Source: Fragum whitleyi
Taxonomy: Eukaryota; Mollusca; Bivalvia; Cardiida; Cardiidae
Assembly (NCBI GenBank): GCA_948146395.1
Contig: OX411552.1
Coordinates: forward strand, 9,815,686-9,879,685
Direction of reading: 5' to 3'
Length of the DNA stretch: 64,000 nt
This document shows, piece after piece, positions 22,601 to 33,485 of this stretch. Position numbers and translations under genes: made by a program. The notes beneath the pieces were generated by a model. It had not been told where the DNA came from and did no database searches. It was given only the letters and a program-made list of their open reading frames with translations. Position 1 is the stretch's first letter. Each line of letters opens with the position of its first letter.

Positions 22601-22728
22601 GGGTCATGCGACCCGCATGAAATCAAATAAATATGATTAAAAAATCAAACCATCAACTACAATCATCAACTTTAAATTTTTTTTTATTTCCTTCTCAAAT
22701 TTTATCTTCAAGAAAAAAAAAAACGTAA

Positions 22729-24127
22729 TCAACGACCAAACATTATTTTGACAATTGCAGTTCGGTGAACTGCAACCTCACAAGATTGCTTTGATTGGCT
22801 TCGGCAACCACTATTTGCATTGAGATTATTGTATTTATTTTCAAGTGGTGTTTGCCTGGTCAATAACTCTTTCATAGTCTGAACCATACCATCAACAGAC
22901 TTCTGAAGTGTTGAAATGCTTCTTTCCACTCTGGTTCCGTAGAAGTATTGTCTTCCTGGCAAGAAGCAGCTTCGATATTACCTTGTCCTAAATGTCTACT
23001 GTCTGCACGATTGAAGGTCTCAAGTTCAACAGCATGCTTAACGGCATCGTTAAGATCAACAGGTCTCGCCTGCTTTACTTTCAGACGCATATCAGAATTT
23101 ACCAGTGCGTCTATGAACTGTTCCATCGCCAGAGTTTCTCTGACGTCACTTGGGGCTCTGGGATAGGCTAAATTTGTTAGGCGACGTATGTCTTGACCTA
23201 ACTCAGCAATAGACTCTGAGGCTTTTTGTCGACGCTCCCTAAGCTGAACCCTATACAATTCTGCCTGATTGGGAGGGGCAAATCTTTCTTCGGGGGCTAA
23301 AACAAGATCATGATAATCATGCTTTCCCGAACCAAGATTGCCAAATACTCCTTGGGCTTGTCCTCTCAATGAAACAGACAAATATAAACCCTTCTGATCA
23401 TTTGTCCATTCGTTCAGCTCAGCACATAAGCCGCCACCATAGCGCAGTTGGTTAGGCATAAGACTTCCAATCTGGAAGTCGTGGGTTCGATCCCCGGTGG
23501 CGGCAAATATCCTTTCCGACGTTTGTCTTTCACCAATGGGTAGATAATCGTAAACCTATGTGAAATAGCAGTCGGAGGCTAGGAAAGGATGTAATGGTAG
23601 TACTGGCGTGAGAAATACCAGGAATCCATTGTTAGGTGCTCCGGCCGCCGCGATATAACTGAAATAATGTTGAAAGCGGCGTAAAACCCCATTCAATCAA
23701 TTCAATCAATCAGCTCAGCACATATATCAAAGAGGGCCTTATAATCCAACCAAGCACCAGTACCATCGAATGTAGCTGGCTTCATTACAACACTCCGAGG
23801 AGTACTGCTTGGGCTAGATCTCTTCTTACGCTGAGTAACATGTCGATATGGCTCAATGTCTGGTAAAGAGTCCTCAGCCATATTAGACAATGGTCGTCCA
23901 TTCCTTTCAGTCCTTCCAGGAGGAATATCATGCCTTACAGGATTGGCAGCACTCATGGGCTCATGCTTTATTTCAATTGGAGTAGATGAGCTTTCTGGAT
24001 GGTCCCTCAGCTCACGCCCAAACTCTGAGAGTTGACTCTCCATACGCAATATAGCGTTTTCTCTTTTGAGCCTTTCAACCTGATTATACAGGTTCTCTAG
24101 ATCATTGGTATAACTTGGATGATCCAT
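22729..24127 (-). pseudogene. Element 2 Gag pseudogene, split by a SINE
   Basis: On the minus strand the start MDHPSYTNDLENLYNQVE opens a coiled-coil-like head. A Gag domain follows (KPATFDGTGAWLDYKALFD). At 23429-23709 a SINE interrupts, and the domain resumes with NEWTNDQKGLYLSVSLRG through ELYRVQLRERRQKASESI. It aligns with the Gag of element 1 (for example ELYRVQLRERRQKASES against DLYRAQLKERHQKASES). A further frameshift near 22930 moves the tail into another frame, with STLQKSVDGMVQTM, ending at 22729. No zinc knuckle or protease remains, so this copy is dead. Confidence 0.85.
23429..23709 (+). mobile_element. tRNA-derived SINE inside element 2 gag
   Basis: A tRNA-like head (23430-23504) has a perfect 7-bp acceptor (GCCGCCA/TGGCGGC), an A box (TAGCGCAGTTGG) and a B box (GGTTCGATCCC); the anticodon position would read TCC. 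The body has GGCTAGGAAAGGATG, AGAAATACCAG and AACTGAAATAATGTTGAAAG, ending in CAATCAAT repeats. A 15-bp target duplication TCAGCTCAGCACATA flanks it (23414-23428 and 23710-23724). The body resembles conserved mollusc/metazoan SINE domains (from memory). It is inserted opposite to the gag strand. Confidence 0.92.
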
Positions 24128-24180
24128 GATGATGTAACATGGGTAAGTCTATTAATTGAAATAATAAATTGAAAAGTCCT

Positions 24181-24193
24181 CCGTTGGGCGCCA
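24181..24193 (-). promoter_or_regulatory. Element 2 primer binding site candidate
   Basis: On the minus strand TGGCGCCCAACGG starts 6 nt inside the 5' LTR. TGGCGCC is a common retroelement primer-site start, and it differs from the tRNA-Leu type of element 1. Confidence 0.6.
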
Positions 24194-24199
24194 AAAATA

Positions 24200-24862
24200 T
24201 GTAACGTACTTTCGGTAGAGCAAATCAGATTAAAACAATTAATGATACGAAAAATAATCAAATACTTATTGTGATTAGATGGACTGCTTTGTCCGGGTTG
24301 AATCAAAAGATCTTCAACATCTATGATCAAAATCTACACAAAATTGAATTAATTATATAGACCGATTGTCTATCTATCCTCTGAGCAAACCTGCTCAGCG
24401 AGACCCAGTGCACTTTGAGTCTATCTTCAATAAACCAATACCGGTATATCTCCTATCTCTCAACAAGATAGATCATCCACAGTGTCGAGTAATACTATAG
24501 AAACAGAAACTGCGTGTCGTTTGTCACTGTTCGAGCGATCAGAGGTCTTACTAGGATGGATGAAATCCACTGTTCAGCACCTCGTTGCTTTACTAAGATG
24601 ACAATTAGGTAGCAATTCCAATTTATAACAGTATCTACCCCACTGCATTTTCCAGCCTGTCTCTCTCGCGACAAGAAACAGACTGACGAATCACAGAAAA
24701 TTCTCTCTAATTATACTACTAAATTTGAGTCCGGCTTAACCGACGGTATCCGGTTTAAAACGAGCGCACAATTACCGGCCTCTAAAACGCTTTAAAATTA
24801 AAACCCAAACGCTCAGATTATTGTTGTGCAAAAGACTGGGTATCTCACATAAAATCGTCACA
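24200..24862 (-). repeat. Element 2 5' LTR
   Basis: 663 bp, plus-strand ends TGTAACG and GTCACA. It preserves the empty site for element 1 (TTATACTACTAAATTTG). Followed by a (TTA)n run, probably the original insertion target. Confidence 0.92.
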
Positions 24863-24890
24863 TTATTATTATTATTATTATTATTATTAT
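24863..24890. repeat. (TTA)n microsatellite
   Basis: About nine TTA units at the element 2 insertion border. Confidence 0.85.
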
Positions 24891-25186
24891 GCAATATACA
24901 GCCGTCTATGCTCGGATGTGCCTCGGGCGCGAGTGAAATTGTTGGAATTGTAACATTGGCTCACATAAATTATCTATTTAAGGTATGCGACAGTTCACGT
25001 AGTCAGAGGTAGCCTAGACCAGCCAGATTAAATTGAATACAAAGTTGGACCACTAAATCAAGGGACAATAAATGTGACACAACTACACTCAGATGGGGAA
25101 CTCAGCTTTAATAGTCGTCCATTGGATAGAGTTGAGTACGCGTTATATATGACCATACTCCAACCAGAGTTTGATATTTTAGAAAG

Positions 25187-25422
25187 CCTTTCAACCCTTT
25201 GCTGTTTAATCCCTGCTTTTTACGTGCCTGTGATTTTATGATTGAGAAAACATTGTGAAAAAAGAAGAAATTGCTTCTGACAAGCAATTTCTTCTTTTTC
25301 CACACTATTTTCTACCCTACTGAATGGTTATTTTTCAAATTAAATCAACTTTAAATTTTCGTCTGCAAAACCTTTGAATTTGGACAGGTCCAAAATTTTG
25401 TAAAACAGGTAAGGGTTAAAGG
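25187..25422. mobile_element. 236-bp TIR element in locus B exon 4
   Basis: The ends CCTTTCAACCCTT and AAGGGTTAAAGG are inverted with one mismatch. AAAG is duplicated on both sides (25183-25186 and 25423-25426). Excision with one AAAG restores the codons for Leu-Glu-Ser-Phe-Asp seen in locus A. The interior has a hairpin (AAGAAGAAATTGCTT against AAGCAATTTCTTCTT). Confidence 0.88.
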
Positions 25423-25919
25423 AAAGTTTTGATGGAACATTTCTCTCTGATTCCACACCTGATTTTATGATCTTTCCTTCAACTGGTCCTCAAGGATTTA
25501 AATCAAATGAACGGAAGACAAACGTTATTGCAAACTTGAGGCCATTGGGAGAGTCTTTCATGCTGAACTTTCTTCCCTTGAGTGCTACAATCCACTGTCC
25601 TGGGGGTCGAATTCGACGATTGGTATATATATGACTATTATTATCTAAACCAAGGACCCTTTGCAAACGCGACAGTTTTAATGGATGCTTATAACAGTGG
25701 GGCGATCAGGAAAGTCACGTTGCCAAATGGTTTTAGACAAACAGTTCTAGACCGCCATCTTCCAGACAGGGACCCTAATGCACCATTCAGAAATAGAGCC
25801 CATATACCATCACCCAGAACTTATGAACCTGAAGGACCCAGATATAAGATTAAAGGTCATCATGTGGATTGGATGGGTTGGAGTTTTGATGTCACATCTG
25901 GTCAAGTCAGAGGACCAGG

Positions 25920-26101
25920 GGCCAGTTTCATCAAAACATTTAGGACATATTTTTGTCTTACTGATGACTTTCGATCCAGTAACAACAACAATCACTTAAC
26001 ATAGGTATTGATAGATTGGTGATACATGATTTTTGAACTAAATATGTAGTAGGTCATAGGTAAGACAAAAAAACGTCTTAAATGTTTTGATGAAACTGGC
26101 C
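25920..26101. mobile_element. 182-bp TIR element in locus B exon 4
   Basis: The ends GGCCAGTTTCATCAAAACAT and ATGTTTTGATGAAACTGGCC are perfect inverted copies. It is flanked by 5 bp CCAGG (25915-25919) and CCGGG (26102-26106), a target duplication with one mismatch. Removing it restores Gly-Pro-Gly-Leu-Phe, as in locus A. Confidence 0.9.
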
Positions 26102-27629
26102 CCGGGATTATTCTGTATTGCATACAAAGGAGAGGGCATCGCGTATGAACTGTCACTAAATGAAATTTCCGTTATTTACGGAAGTGGATCGGCGGGGCAT
26201 ACAGATATTACATACACTGATTCTTCCTATGGAATCGGAACATCTATGGAGATCGTTGAAACAGTCGATTGTCCTAGCCACTCTACATTGCTTGAAACGA
26301 CATTTTGGGATGGCACTGGGTCTAGATATATGTCTTTTAAAACGATTTGCGTCTTTGAAGCGGATGGTCAAAACTCCATTTACAGGCATAACGGAAGAAC
26401 ATTCGAGGCAGGACTTAGAAACACGTATCTTGTGGTCAGGTCCCAAGTTTCAGTTGGGCATTATGACTATATCCTAGAATGGCATTTTTACTTAGACGGG
26501 AAGATCTATACGATTGCAAGTGCTAGTGGGTATATTCAGGGAGCTTTTTTGGATCACGAATACCCATTTATTGGCTCTGATAAAAGTAGGGACGCCTTCG
26601 GTTATAGAGTAAGTGAGTTCGCTAGTGGAAAGATACACGATCACATGTTTGGATATAAGGTAGATTTAGACATACTAGGAACAGACAATACAATGGAAGT
26701 GGTACACTGGCAAAGTGGGTCAATACTCGATGCTTTGCGTTCACAGAACATAAGTGTTGATGAAATTCCCCTTTTCTATAAACACAATGTGACTAGATAC
26801 GTCGAATATGAATTCATCGAGAAAGAACATGGATACAAATTAGACCTTAACCAACCCAAGTTCTGGCTTGTTGTGAACGAAGACAAACAAAACAAATGGG
26901 GAGTAAAACGTGGATACCAGATACATCCCGTGAACACAGCGGCTCAAACTTTATCAAACAGTCACCCTGCCATGGAAGCTCTATCATTTACAAAGTACCA
27001 CTGTGCTGTGACGAGAAGAAAAGAGGATGAACAATACCTTACGTCATCTACAGATATTAACAGACTGGACGAGCCTATTGGAGACCTCGACAAAATGATT
27101 GATAATGAAGATATCCGTAACAAGGACATAGTAAATTGGGTAACCGTTGGTTTTATACATCTACCGACGGCTGAGGACGTTCCAATGACAAACAGAGTTG
27201 AATCAGGATTTCTATTGAAGCCATTTAATTTTTTTAACAGGACAGATGTGTTCGATATGCCAGGTTACTTCCATGCTCGAGACGGTAGTAAGGATGAGAG
27301 ACCACCCGAGTTTATGCCGTGTTTAGAACGACTAATGAATGACACAATGAACTGATTCTTTTGGGTTTTCTTCAATCAAGAAACAGGGACATTCCTACAA
27401 GATTTATCGAGACAATTATATTTTTCATTTAACAATGCATATTTTTTTGATTGTGAGTTTTTAGGGTAATTCGATGTACGCGCACGTCGTGTAAAGTACG
27501 TGGTGAGCATTTACAACTTTTCTTAATCAACCTGTAAATTGGTCAGAATGACTGTCTTGATAACATCTCGGTCAAGTTGAAAATAAGTTTAAATTGGGAG
27601 AAGGAGTCAAAAGAAAAGCCAAGAGTTCA

Positions 27630-27872
27630 GTGGCCCGTTTTACTAAACGTCATACGAAAAAAATTGATCGCAAGTCAAAATCACAAAGCGTGCATGGTGT
27701 TTTCATTCATTGTTAAATTCTGCCTTGCAATATCTCATTGGAATCGTCTTAAGATGACAATTCCAATGAGATGATGCATGGCAGAATTCCATATTTAGTT
27801 TCTTCTGTGGAAGCAACTTCAATTTTTGACGTACGCAAATGATCGTAAGATGTTTAGTAAAACAGGCCCCTG
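27630..27872. mobile_element. TIR element, GGCCCGTTTTACTAAAC family
   Basis: The left end GGCCCGTTTTACTAAACGTC and right end GATGTTTAGTAAAACAGGCC are inverted, with an inner hairpin TCTCATTGGAATCGTCTT. Left-end relatives occur at about 38100 and 46660 in both segmental-duplication copies. Confidence 0.7.
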
Positions 27873-28091
27873 TTAAGAATAGTTGTAGAAACTATAGAAG
27901 CTACATATTTGTCCAACCAACATGAGAATTAGTCATAATGATTGATACTTGATGAAATTTGGTTTAATGGGGAAAGATCTAGGAGACGATGTCAAATCAT
28001 AGAAAAAATGAATGCACTCCGGAGATTATCTTATAGAACAAATCAACATAAAGATTGATCAGAATGATTGTCTTGGTAACCGAATTTCTAT
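27759..28091. repeat. Tandem duplication unit 1 (333 bp)
   Basis: Covers the right half of the TIR element and about 220 bp beyond it. It is repeated at 28092-28806, with shared words such as CATATTTGTCCAACCAACAT and GGTTTAATGGGGAAAGATCT. Confidence 0.8.
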
Positions 28092-28806
28092 AATTCCAAT
28101 GATATCATGCATGGCAGAATTCCATATTTAGTCTCTTCTGTAGAAGCAACTTCAGCTTTTGACTTACGCAAATGATGGTATAATGTTTAAGGTTCATGTA
28201 AAGTGCTAAGAAAAAGCAGTATGTCCAGGTATATTGTAAACCAAAATGAAGCTCTTTTTGAGCACTAGCAGGTGAGCAACATCAGACTGCGATAGCTATA
28301 GCGGTGTAGCCAAAACATTGTGGAAAAGGGTCATTTTGTACAGCAAGCAACTGCATGACGGTTGGATAAAATTGGTTCATATTTTAACAAAGTACAGTCT
28401 AAAGTATTATGCTCAATGTTTTGGCTATACCGTTATAGCTATGGCAGTCTTGTGTTGCTTAACTGCTTATGCTCTCGAATAGCTTCATTTTGATATATAA
28501 TATACCTGGACTTACTGCTTTTTCTTGGCAAATAAAGTGTTTTAAAATTGGGCCTCAACACTTTACATGAACCTTAATAAAACAGGCCCCTGTTAAGAAT
28601 ACTTGTAGAAACTATAGAAGCTACATATTTGTCCAACCAACATGAGAATTAGTCATAATGATTGATACTTGATGAAATTTGGTTTAATGGGGAAAGATCT
28701 AGAAGACGATGTCATATCTTAGAAAAAATGCACTCTAGAGATTATCTGATAGAACAAATCAACATAAAGATTGATCAGAATGATTGTCCTGGTTTAGACA
28801 GGATTT
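28092..28806. repeat. Tandem duplication unit 2, interrupted by a TTAA element
   Basis: Repeats unit 1 but carries the 383-bp element at 28191-28573. Subtracting that element and one TTAA gives about 328 bp, matching unit 1. Confidence 0.8.
28191..28573. mobile_element. 383-bp TTAA-flanked TIR element (piggyBac-like MITE)
   Basis: The ends GGTTCATGTAAAGTG and CACTTTACATGAACC are perfect inverted copies, and longer subterminal arms also pair (AAGAAAAAGCAGTA against TACTGCTTTTTCTT). TTAA flanks both sides (28187-28190, 28574-28577), the target used by piggyBac-type transposases. No ORF, so it is non-autonomous. Unit 1 of the surrounding tandem duplication is the empty site. Confidence 0.88.
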
Positions 28807-29032
28807 AGACTGGCAACTTCGAGGAACAATTAAAGCGTCTTTGACTATTGCTTTGACTATTGCTTTTCAAGTTAAAGGCTTAAGAGAAACCGACGGAATA
28901 TGTGTACGAAATGTAAATTGTAACACAAACCATAGACAGTTTAAGATCGCCCGTTAAATTGTTTTAATCTCTAGTTTTGTTTCCTTAGATTTTGTTAGTT
29001 TCTTTGTTTTGTTTTGTTATGTTTGTATGCCG

Positions 29033-29090
29033 GTCGGTCGGTCGGTCGGTCGGTTGGTCGGGCGGTCGGTCGGTCGGTCGGTCGGTGGAT
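29033..29090. repeat. (GGTC)n microsatellite
   Basis: CGGT/GGTC tetranucleotide run, grading into GGGT-rich sequence to about 29140. Confidence 0.9.
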
Positions 29091-29350
29091 TGATGGGTAG
29101 GCAGATGGGTGGGTTGATAGGGTTTAGTTGGGTGGTAGGTTGCTTTTTTTCGGCCGGTCTTATTTTCACTAAATTTATTTAAAATTTGTTTTAGTGTATT
29201 TTGACCTTGAAGAAACAATCCTGACATTTGCATTTCAAGCGGCAAAACGAACAAATGCAATACGGTGCAGTCAATATTTCTCAATTATTAATTAATCCTG
29301 TAAAAACTTAAACCAGTTCAAAGCTGAAAACTTATGTTTATCTTGACTGG

Positions 29351-29381
<31 letters not shown>

Positions 29382-29637
29382 GTTTTAAAGGGGGGGGTAA
29401 AAATAGTGCAAAAATGGTTTATAGATGACCTTGACCTCCAGTGAAGGACTGCCTTGCTGACTTACATTGATGACATCTATAAGCCGACCTTACTTGAGTA
29501 TCAAACCATACAGCTATATTGAAAATCTAATGGGTTTCAAAAAGAAAATATATATAGAAAAATACTATTTCTTTAAGTGGACGGTAACTGTCTGGTTACC
29601 ATAGTAACCCCCTTTACAGACAAAATCCATTTTTTTA

Positions 29638-29698
29638 TGCCCCCGCATCGATAGATCGGGGGCATATTGTTTTACCGTTGTCCGTCTGTCTGTCTGTC

Positions 29699-29733
<35 letters not shown>

Positions 29734-30272
29734 CTGCAAAAGTTAACCAAAAAACTTAACATTGCAAATATCTTCAAGCCTATTCAAGATACAAGGCTAA
29801 TATTTGGCATGATGATAGATCTCAATGATCCGCATCCGCTGGTACCAAAGTCAAGGTCATGTGACAAGGTCAAGGTCATCTGTCAAGGTCAAATAACTCA
29901 AAAAAGTAACCAAAAAACTTAACATTGCCAATATCTTCAAGCCTATTCAAGATACAAGGCTAATATTTGGCATGATGATAGATCTCAATGATCCGCATCC
30001 GCTGGTACCAAAGTCAAGGTCATGTGACAAGGTCAAGGTCATCTGTCAAGGTCAAATAACTCAAAAAAGTAACCAAAAAACTTAACATTGCCAATATCTT
30101 CAAGCCCATTCAAGATACAAGGCTCATATTTGGCATGATGATAGATCTCAATGATCTCCATCTACTAGTACCAAAGTCAAGGTCATGTGACAAGGTCAAG
30201 GTCATCTGTCAAGGTCAACCTTTGAAAAAAATGCTGTTACGGGGGCATTCGTGTTTCACAAACACATCTTGT
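29638..30272 (+). mobile_element. ATGCCCCCG-ended element with three 163-bp tandem units
   Basis: Starts with a hairpin (ATGCCCCCGCATCGATAGAT... GGGGGCAT) and a (TGTC)n run (29687-29736). Three units at about 29744, 29907 and 30070 each begin TAACCAAAAAACTTAACATT and contain AAGGTCAAGGTCAT words. It ends TACGGGGGCATTCGTGTTTC, an inverted relative of the left end. It is a structured, probably mobile, non-coding repeat of a type common in bivalve genomes (from memory). Confidence 0.75.
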
Positions 30273-30273
30273 T

Positions 30274-30338
30274 TTTATTTTACTGTTTATATATTTATTT
30301 ATTTATTTATTATTTTTTTTAATTTATTTTCATTAATT

Positions 30339-30362
<24 letters not shown>
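30274..30362. repeat. AT-rich and poly(T) tract
   Basis: TTTATT repeats followed by about 22 consecutive T. Confidence 0.9.
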
Positions 30363-30369
<7 letters not shown>

Positions 30370-31566
30370 TCAAGATAAAGGCATGGTTGATACTTTCTGA
30401 AGTAGGTACACCATATTTCAAACTAGCTGCATTTTTCAAAAATGCTTCAAGAAATTATCAAAATTTGACATTTTAAAACAATGTCTTACCCCACCTACCT
30501 AAATATGGTATTTCATCGAATATAACAAAAACGTGAAATGAATTTAAAAAGTGCTTATGATTAATGAAGAATGAAACAATTTATAAAAGAAATAAAAAAT
30601 GAAATTCTTTAAGTAGGATAGATAACAATGCTAGAAAAAATGCCTATTTTCATGCTTGAATTAGCCATTTTTATTTTTTTAAAAAAAAACACCTAGATTG
30701 TTTCCCATGGCAACTGAACAACAAATTGAAAAAGAAAAATTATTTGCTCTTACCGATCGCCCTATTTTTTCGTCCAATGAAAGGCCGCTATTTCGTTTGA
30801 AATTCAAAAGATATATCCCATAACCTGGCCGTCTGCTCGAATAAGTGAGCTACCTGACGTTAGGTCAAAATGGGCGGAGACTACATTCAAAACCAGACAG
30901 TGACGTCATAACCTTGTCTGATAAGATGTCCCGAAAGACCCTTAACTTGCAATTTTGTATTTATAAAAAAACGTTTTGTGAATATTCTTTTGAAGTTATG
31001 CTTATATTCAATACTCATTAAAAGGAGGAGAAAGTTCTTGAATGATTTGTCTGCACGTTTATCAAGACAAGATTTAGCGGATAAATCAACGATTCTGATA
31101 ATAAAATATTAATCTACATCGTATACAGCAGTAAGAATGACATCGAGGAGTTTGCTCGAACCGAGCCTTTCTGTACTCTTTTCACATTGACATAAAAAAG
31201 AAAAGACGACAGGGTTGAGACGATATAAAATCTCGCTTCTTTTTTTTAAAATGAATACTTTGGATCTTTTGAATTGCATTTTAATTTAATAGTACTGCAA
31301 ATGTCCAAATTCTAGGGATACAAATATTTGCAAAAAGAAAGTGATTCGAAGCATGTTAGGCCTGTAGTAGCTGACTAATATCGAAAAACAGTGTGACCCG
31401 TTTAACTGTGACGTATCGGTTGGGAACCAAAACTTGGTAACTAGAGCTTGTCAGTGCACTTTGAATGTTTTCTACTAACGTGTTATTGCAAACTTGTTAT
31501 TATTGACAATGAATATGCCGTGGTTTTGTTGGTATCTATGTGGTTTAACACAACTTACAACAGTCC

Positions 31567-31795
31567 AGCGGCTGGAGAACCTAACAATGAATTCCTGGTA
31601 TTTCTTACACCAGTTCTACCATTCCTTTTCTAGTCTCCAGTTGCTATCCCATATAGGTCTACGATTATCAACCCATAGGTGGGAGACAAATAGTCGGAAA
31701 GGATAAGTGCCTCCATCGGGGGTCGAACCCGGGTACAATTTAAATGATTGTCCAACGAGCTCACACTGCGCAGCTAAATATGCCATTGTAGATAA
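31567..31795 (-). repeat. tRNA-derived SINE-like sequence
   Basis: The minus strand has an A-box-like GCGCAGTGTGAGCTCG and a B-box GGGTTCGACCCCC near 31720-31790, followed by a body ending near 31570. Degenerate. Confidence 0.45.
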
Positions 31796-32059
31796 CCGTT
31801 TTTCTAATAATACAAAATCCTTAAAGGGAGACAGAATGTCCAAAAAACCCTAACTAAAAGGAATACAAAATCCACTAGTATCAATCACGAGGTTTTGTTC
31901 ACCGAACGTTCTCAACTGATATTGTCTTTCCAAATGACAAAATAATTACAGAAACCCGACGTTGATTAAATTCGCTCCTCCCACTTTTTGTTTACCTCAT
32001 TTGATTGAAGAATGTATGACGCAACAAAAATGAATTACACCAATGATTGACGTGACACT

Positions 32060-33241
32060 CAATACAAATACAAATACAAATACAAATATTTTATTGGCTC
32101 TAACTCAATTACAATAAGTGGTTTGGGCCCATTCATATACAAGCAAACATTTTCATAGATCTATGTAATTTAGTCATAATCTAGATCATTCTAACCATAA
32201 CCAATACTGTTGGCAATACCTCAAACCATAACGCAGACCATACATGACAGCGGCCGATAGCCAACCACAATATCTTCAATCTATCCGATAGAAAATACTG
32301 CAGATTTGCCAAGAGCTAGAGCAGTCCTAAAAAAAACCAACAATAATTCAAGGCCATCACCAACAATATAGATTATGTATTTGCCACTAAGAGGGCTACA
32401 ATTATACATTTGATACGACATTCTTAATAATATCCATCAGGATGACAATAACAATATGGATTACAAATAGCGATTTAAATTTCAACACAAGAAATATCAA
32501 TTTAGTAGGTTTAAGTTGAAATATTTAGATGTATATATCGATGGCTCAGCGCGAAACAGCCGCAACTGCCTATAAACATATAGAAAGTTACAACTGTCCT
32601 GCGCCGAACCATCGATATGTAAGTGTACTTATAATTGACTATTGTACATGATGGTTAATAAAGAAAACAGATGTTGGTGATAAGAAGGATAACTCAGTAC
32701 AAGAAAGTCCATCTGATTTAGACACTGTTTATATTCCCTGATTTATCCCAAATTCAAGTGGCATAACTGATGATCATACAGTTACAATATTAATTTGAAT
32801 CAAGACAATTTACCTTTTCTAATATCTAGGCAATCTGATATAAACTTTGAAGACATCTTTAAAATGGAGACATGGCCACTGTTTAGAAGTACATTTATTT
32901 TGCGGATGTCATCCATATAATTAAAAGTTTGGCAAATTGAATTTATCTTATTATCAAAATGAATACGCAATTCATTATAATAAGCACAGTACAATAAAAA
33001 TGAGTTTCATCTTCGATTGCTGTATTACAACATGGACATATTCTTTCTACTCTGGGGAGCTGAAGATGTCTCCCTTTTTCAATCATTAATTGATGAGAGC
33101 TAATTCTCATTCTACAGACCAAAGATCTATCAGAAAGATTGGGTAGTTTGTCAACGTAATTTGGTCTAGTGCCCGTCTTGTAGACTCCTAAGTAGAATTC
33201 TAGTTTTGAGTTATTTATTATGGAGGCATTTTGTTCTCAAT
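32060..33241 (-). mobile_element. 5'-truncated LINE (non-LTR retrotransposon) 3' end
   Basis: On the minus strand the reading LVCRMRISSHQLMIEKGRH continues to RICPCCN and EDETHF, the Cys/His C-terminal region after the reverse transcriptase of many LINE ORF2 proteins. A frameshift near 32995 leads into YCAYYNELRIHFDNKI and on to 32800. A 3' UTR of about 740 bp ends in a (TATTTG)n tail (32060-32089 on plus). The reverse transcriptase core is missing, so this is a dead 5'-truncated copy. Confidence 0.8.
32533..32620. repeat. ATCGAT...CAGTTGTAACTG hairpin family, copy 1
   Basis: Arms TATATCGATGGCTCAGCGCG and GCGCCGAACCATCGATAT. Diverged relative of the hairpins at 39571-39654 and 47464-47550. 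It lies in the 3' UTR of the LINE fragment. Confidence 0.7.
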
Positions 33242-33284
33242 TGAACTAGCGTTATTTGATGAAAAAATAAGTCGATCGGTAAAA

Positions 33285-33390
33285 CAGTTATAGTTCATAT
33301 TCTGACAATTTACGCGTATAATCTTGCGCTCCGCTAACGCTCCGCTTAGGTTATATCGCGTAAATTGCCAGAAATGAACTATAACTATAA
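33285..33390. repeat. Foldback sequence with AGTTATAGTTCAT arms
   Basis: ATAGTTCATATTCTGACAAT (left) mirrors TTGCCAGAAATGAACTATAA (right), with an inner TTTACGCG/CGCGTAAA pair. Confidence 0.7.
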
Positions 33391-33485
33391 CATAACGGCA
33401 AAAAGGTCTGTTACCAAAACAAGATTAAAAAAAATCCGAGACATTGCGTAAAAGTTTAAATGCTAACAAAAATCGCTTTTATAGT

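Larger units (their letters stand above)
18069..24862 (-). mobile_element. LTR retrotransposon 2 (older, gag-only, non-autonomous), host of element 1
   Basis: In plus coordinates the LTRs are 18069-22586 (split by element 1) and 24200-24862. Removing element 1 and one copy of its ATAC duplication leaves 663 bp, exactly the length of the other LTR. By eye I count about seven base differences between the two LTRs (roughly 1%). The ends are TG...CA; a TTAT target duplication is likely (18065-18068 and 24863-24866), within a TTA repeat. The internal 1.6 kb holds a broken Gag on the minus strand, a primer-binding-site candidate beginning TGGCGCC and a polypurine tract. No reverse transcriptase, RNase H or integrase reading was found. 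Confidence 0.88.
24983..27355 (+). pseudogene. CuAO locus B exon 4, multiply interrupted
   Basis: Begins after ...TTTAAG/G and reads (R)YATVHVVRGS, as in locus A. TAA at 25029-25031 replaces the Tyr of PDYMQY. The frame is split by TIR insertions at 25187-25422 and 25920-26101, and by an extra G in the GGGGG run at 25602-25606. After the second insertion the frame is open to TGA at 27353-27355. Active-site parts: Asp in YTDSSYGIG (26219-26221), Tyr in GHYDY (26462-26464), copper His at 26636-26638, 26642-26644 and 27158-27160. The open 3' part starting near 26087 is not a gene by itself: its first ATG lies inside a transposon end. Confidence 0.88.

Noticed and set aside
26087..27355. Open 422-codon frame as an independent amine oxidase gene
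   Set aside because: Its first ATG lies in the end of a TIR insertion. It is the 3' part of locus B exon 4 and lacks the N-terminal domains.
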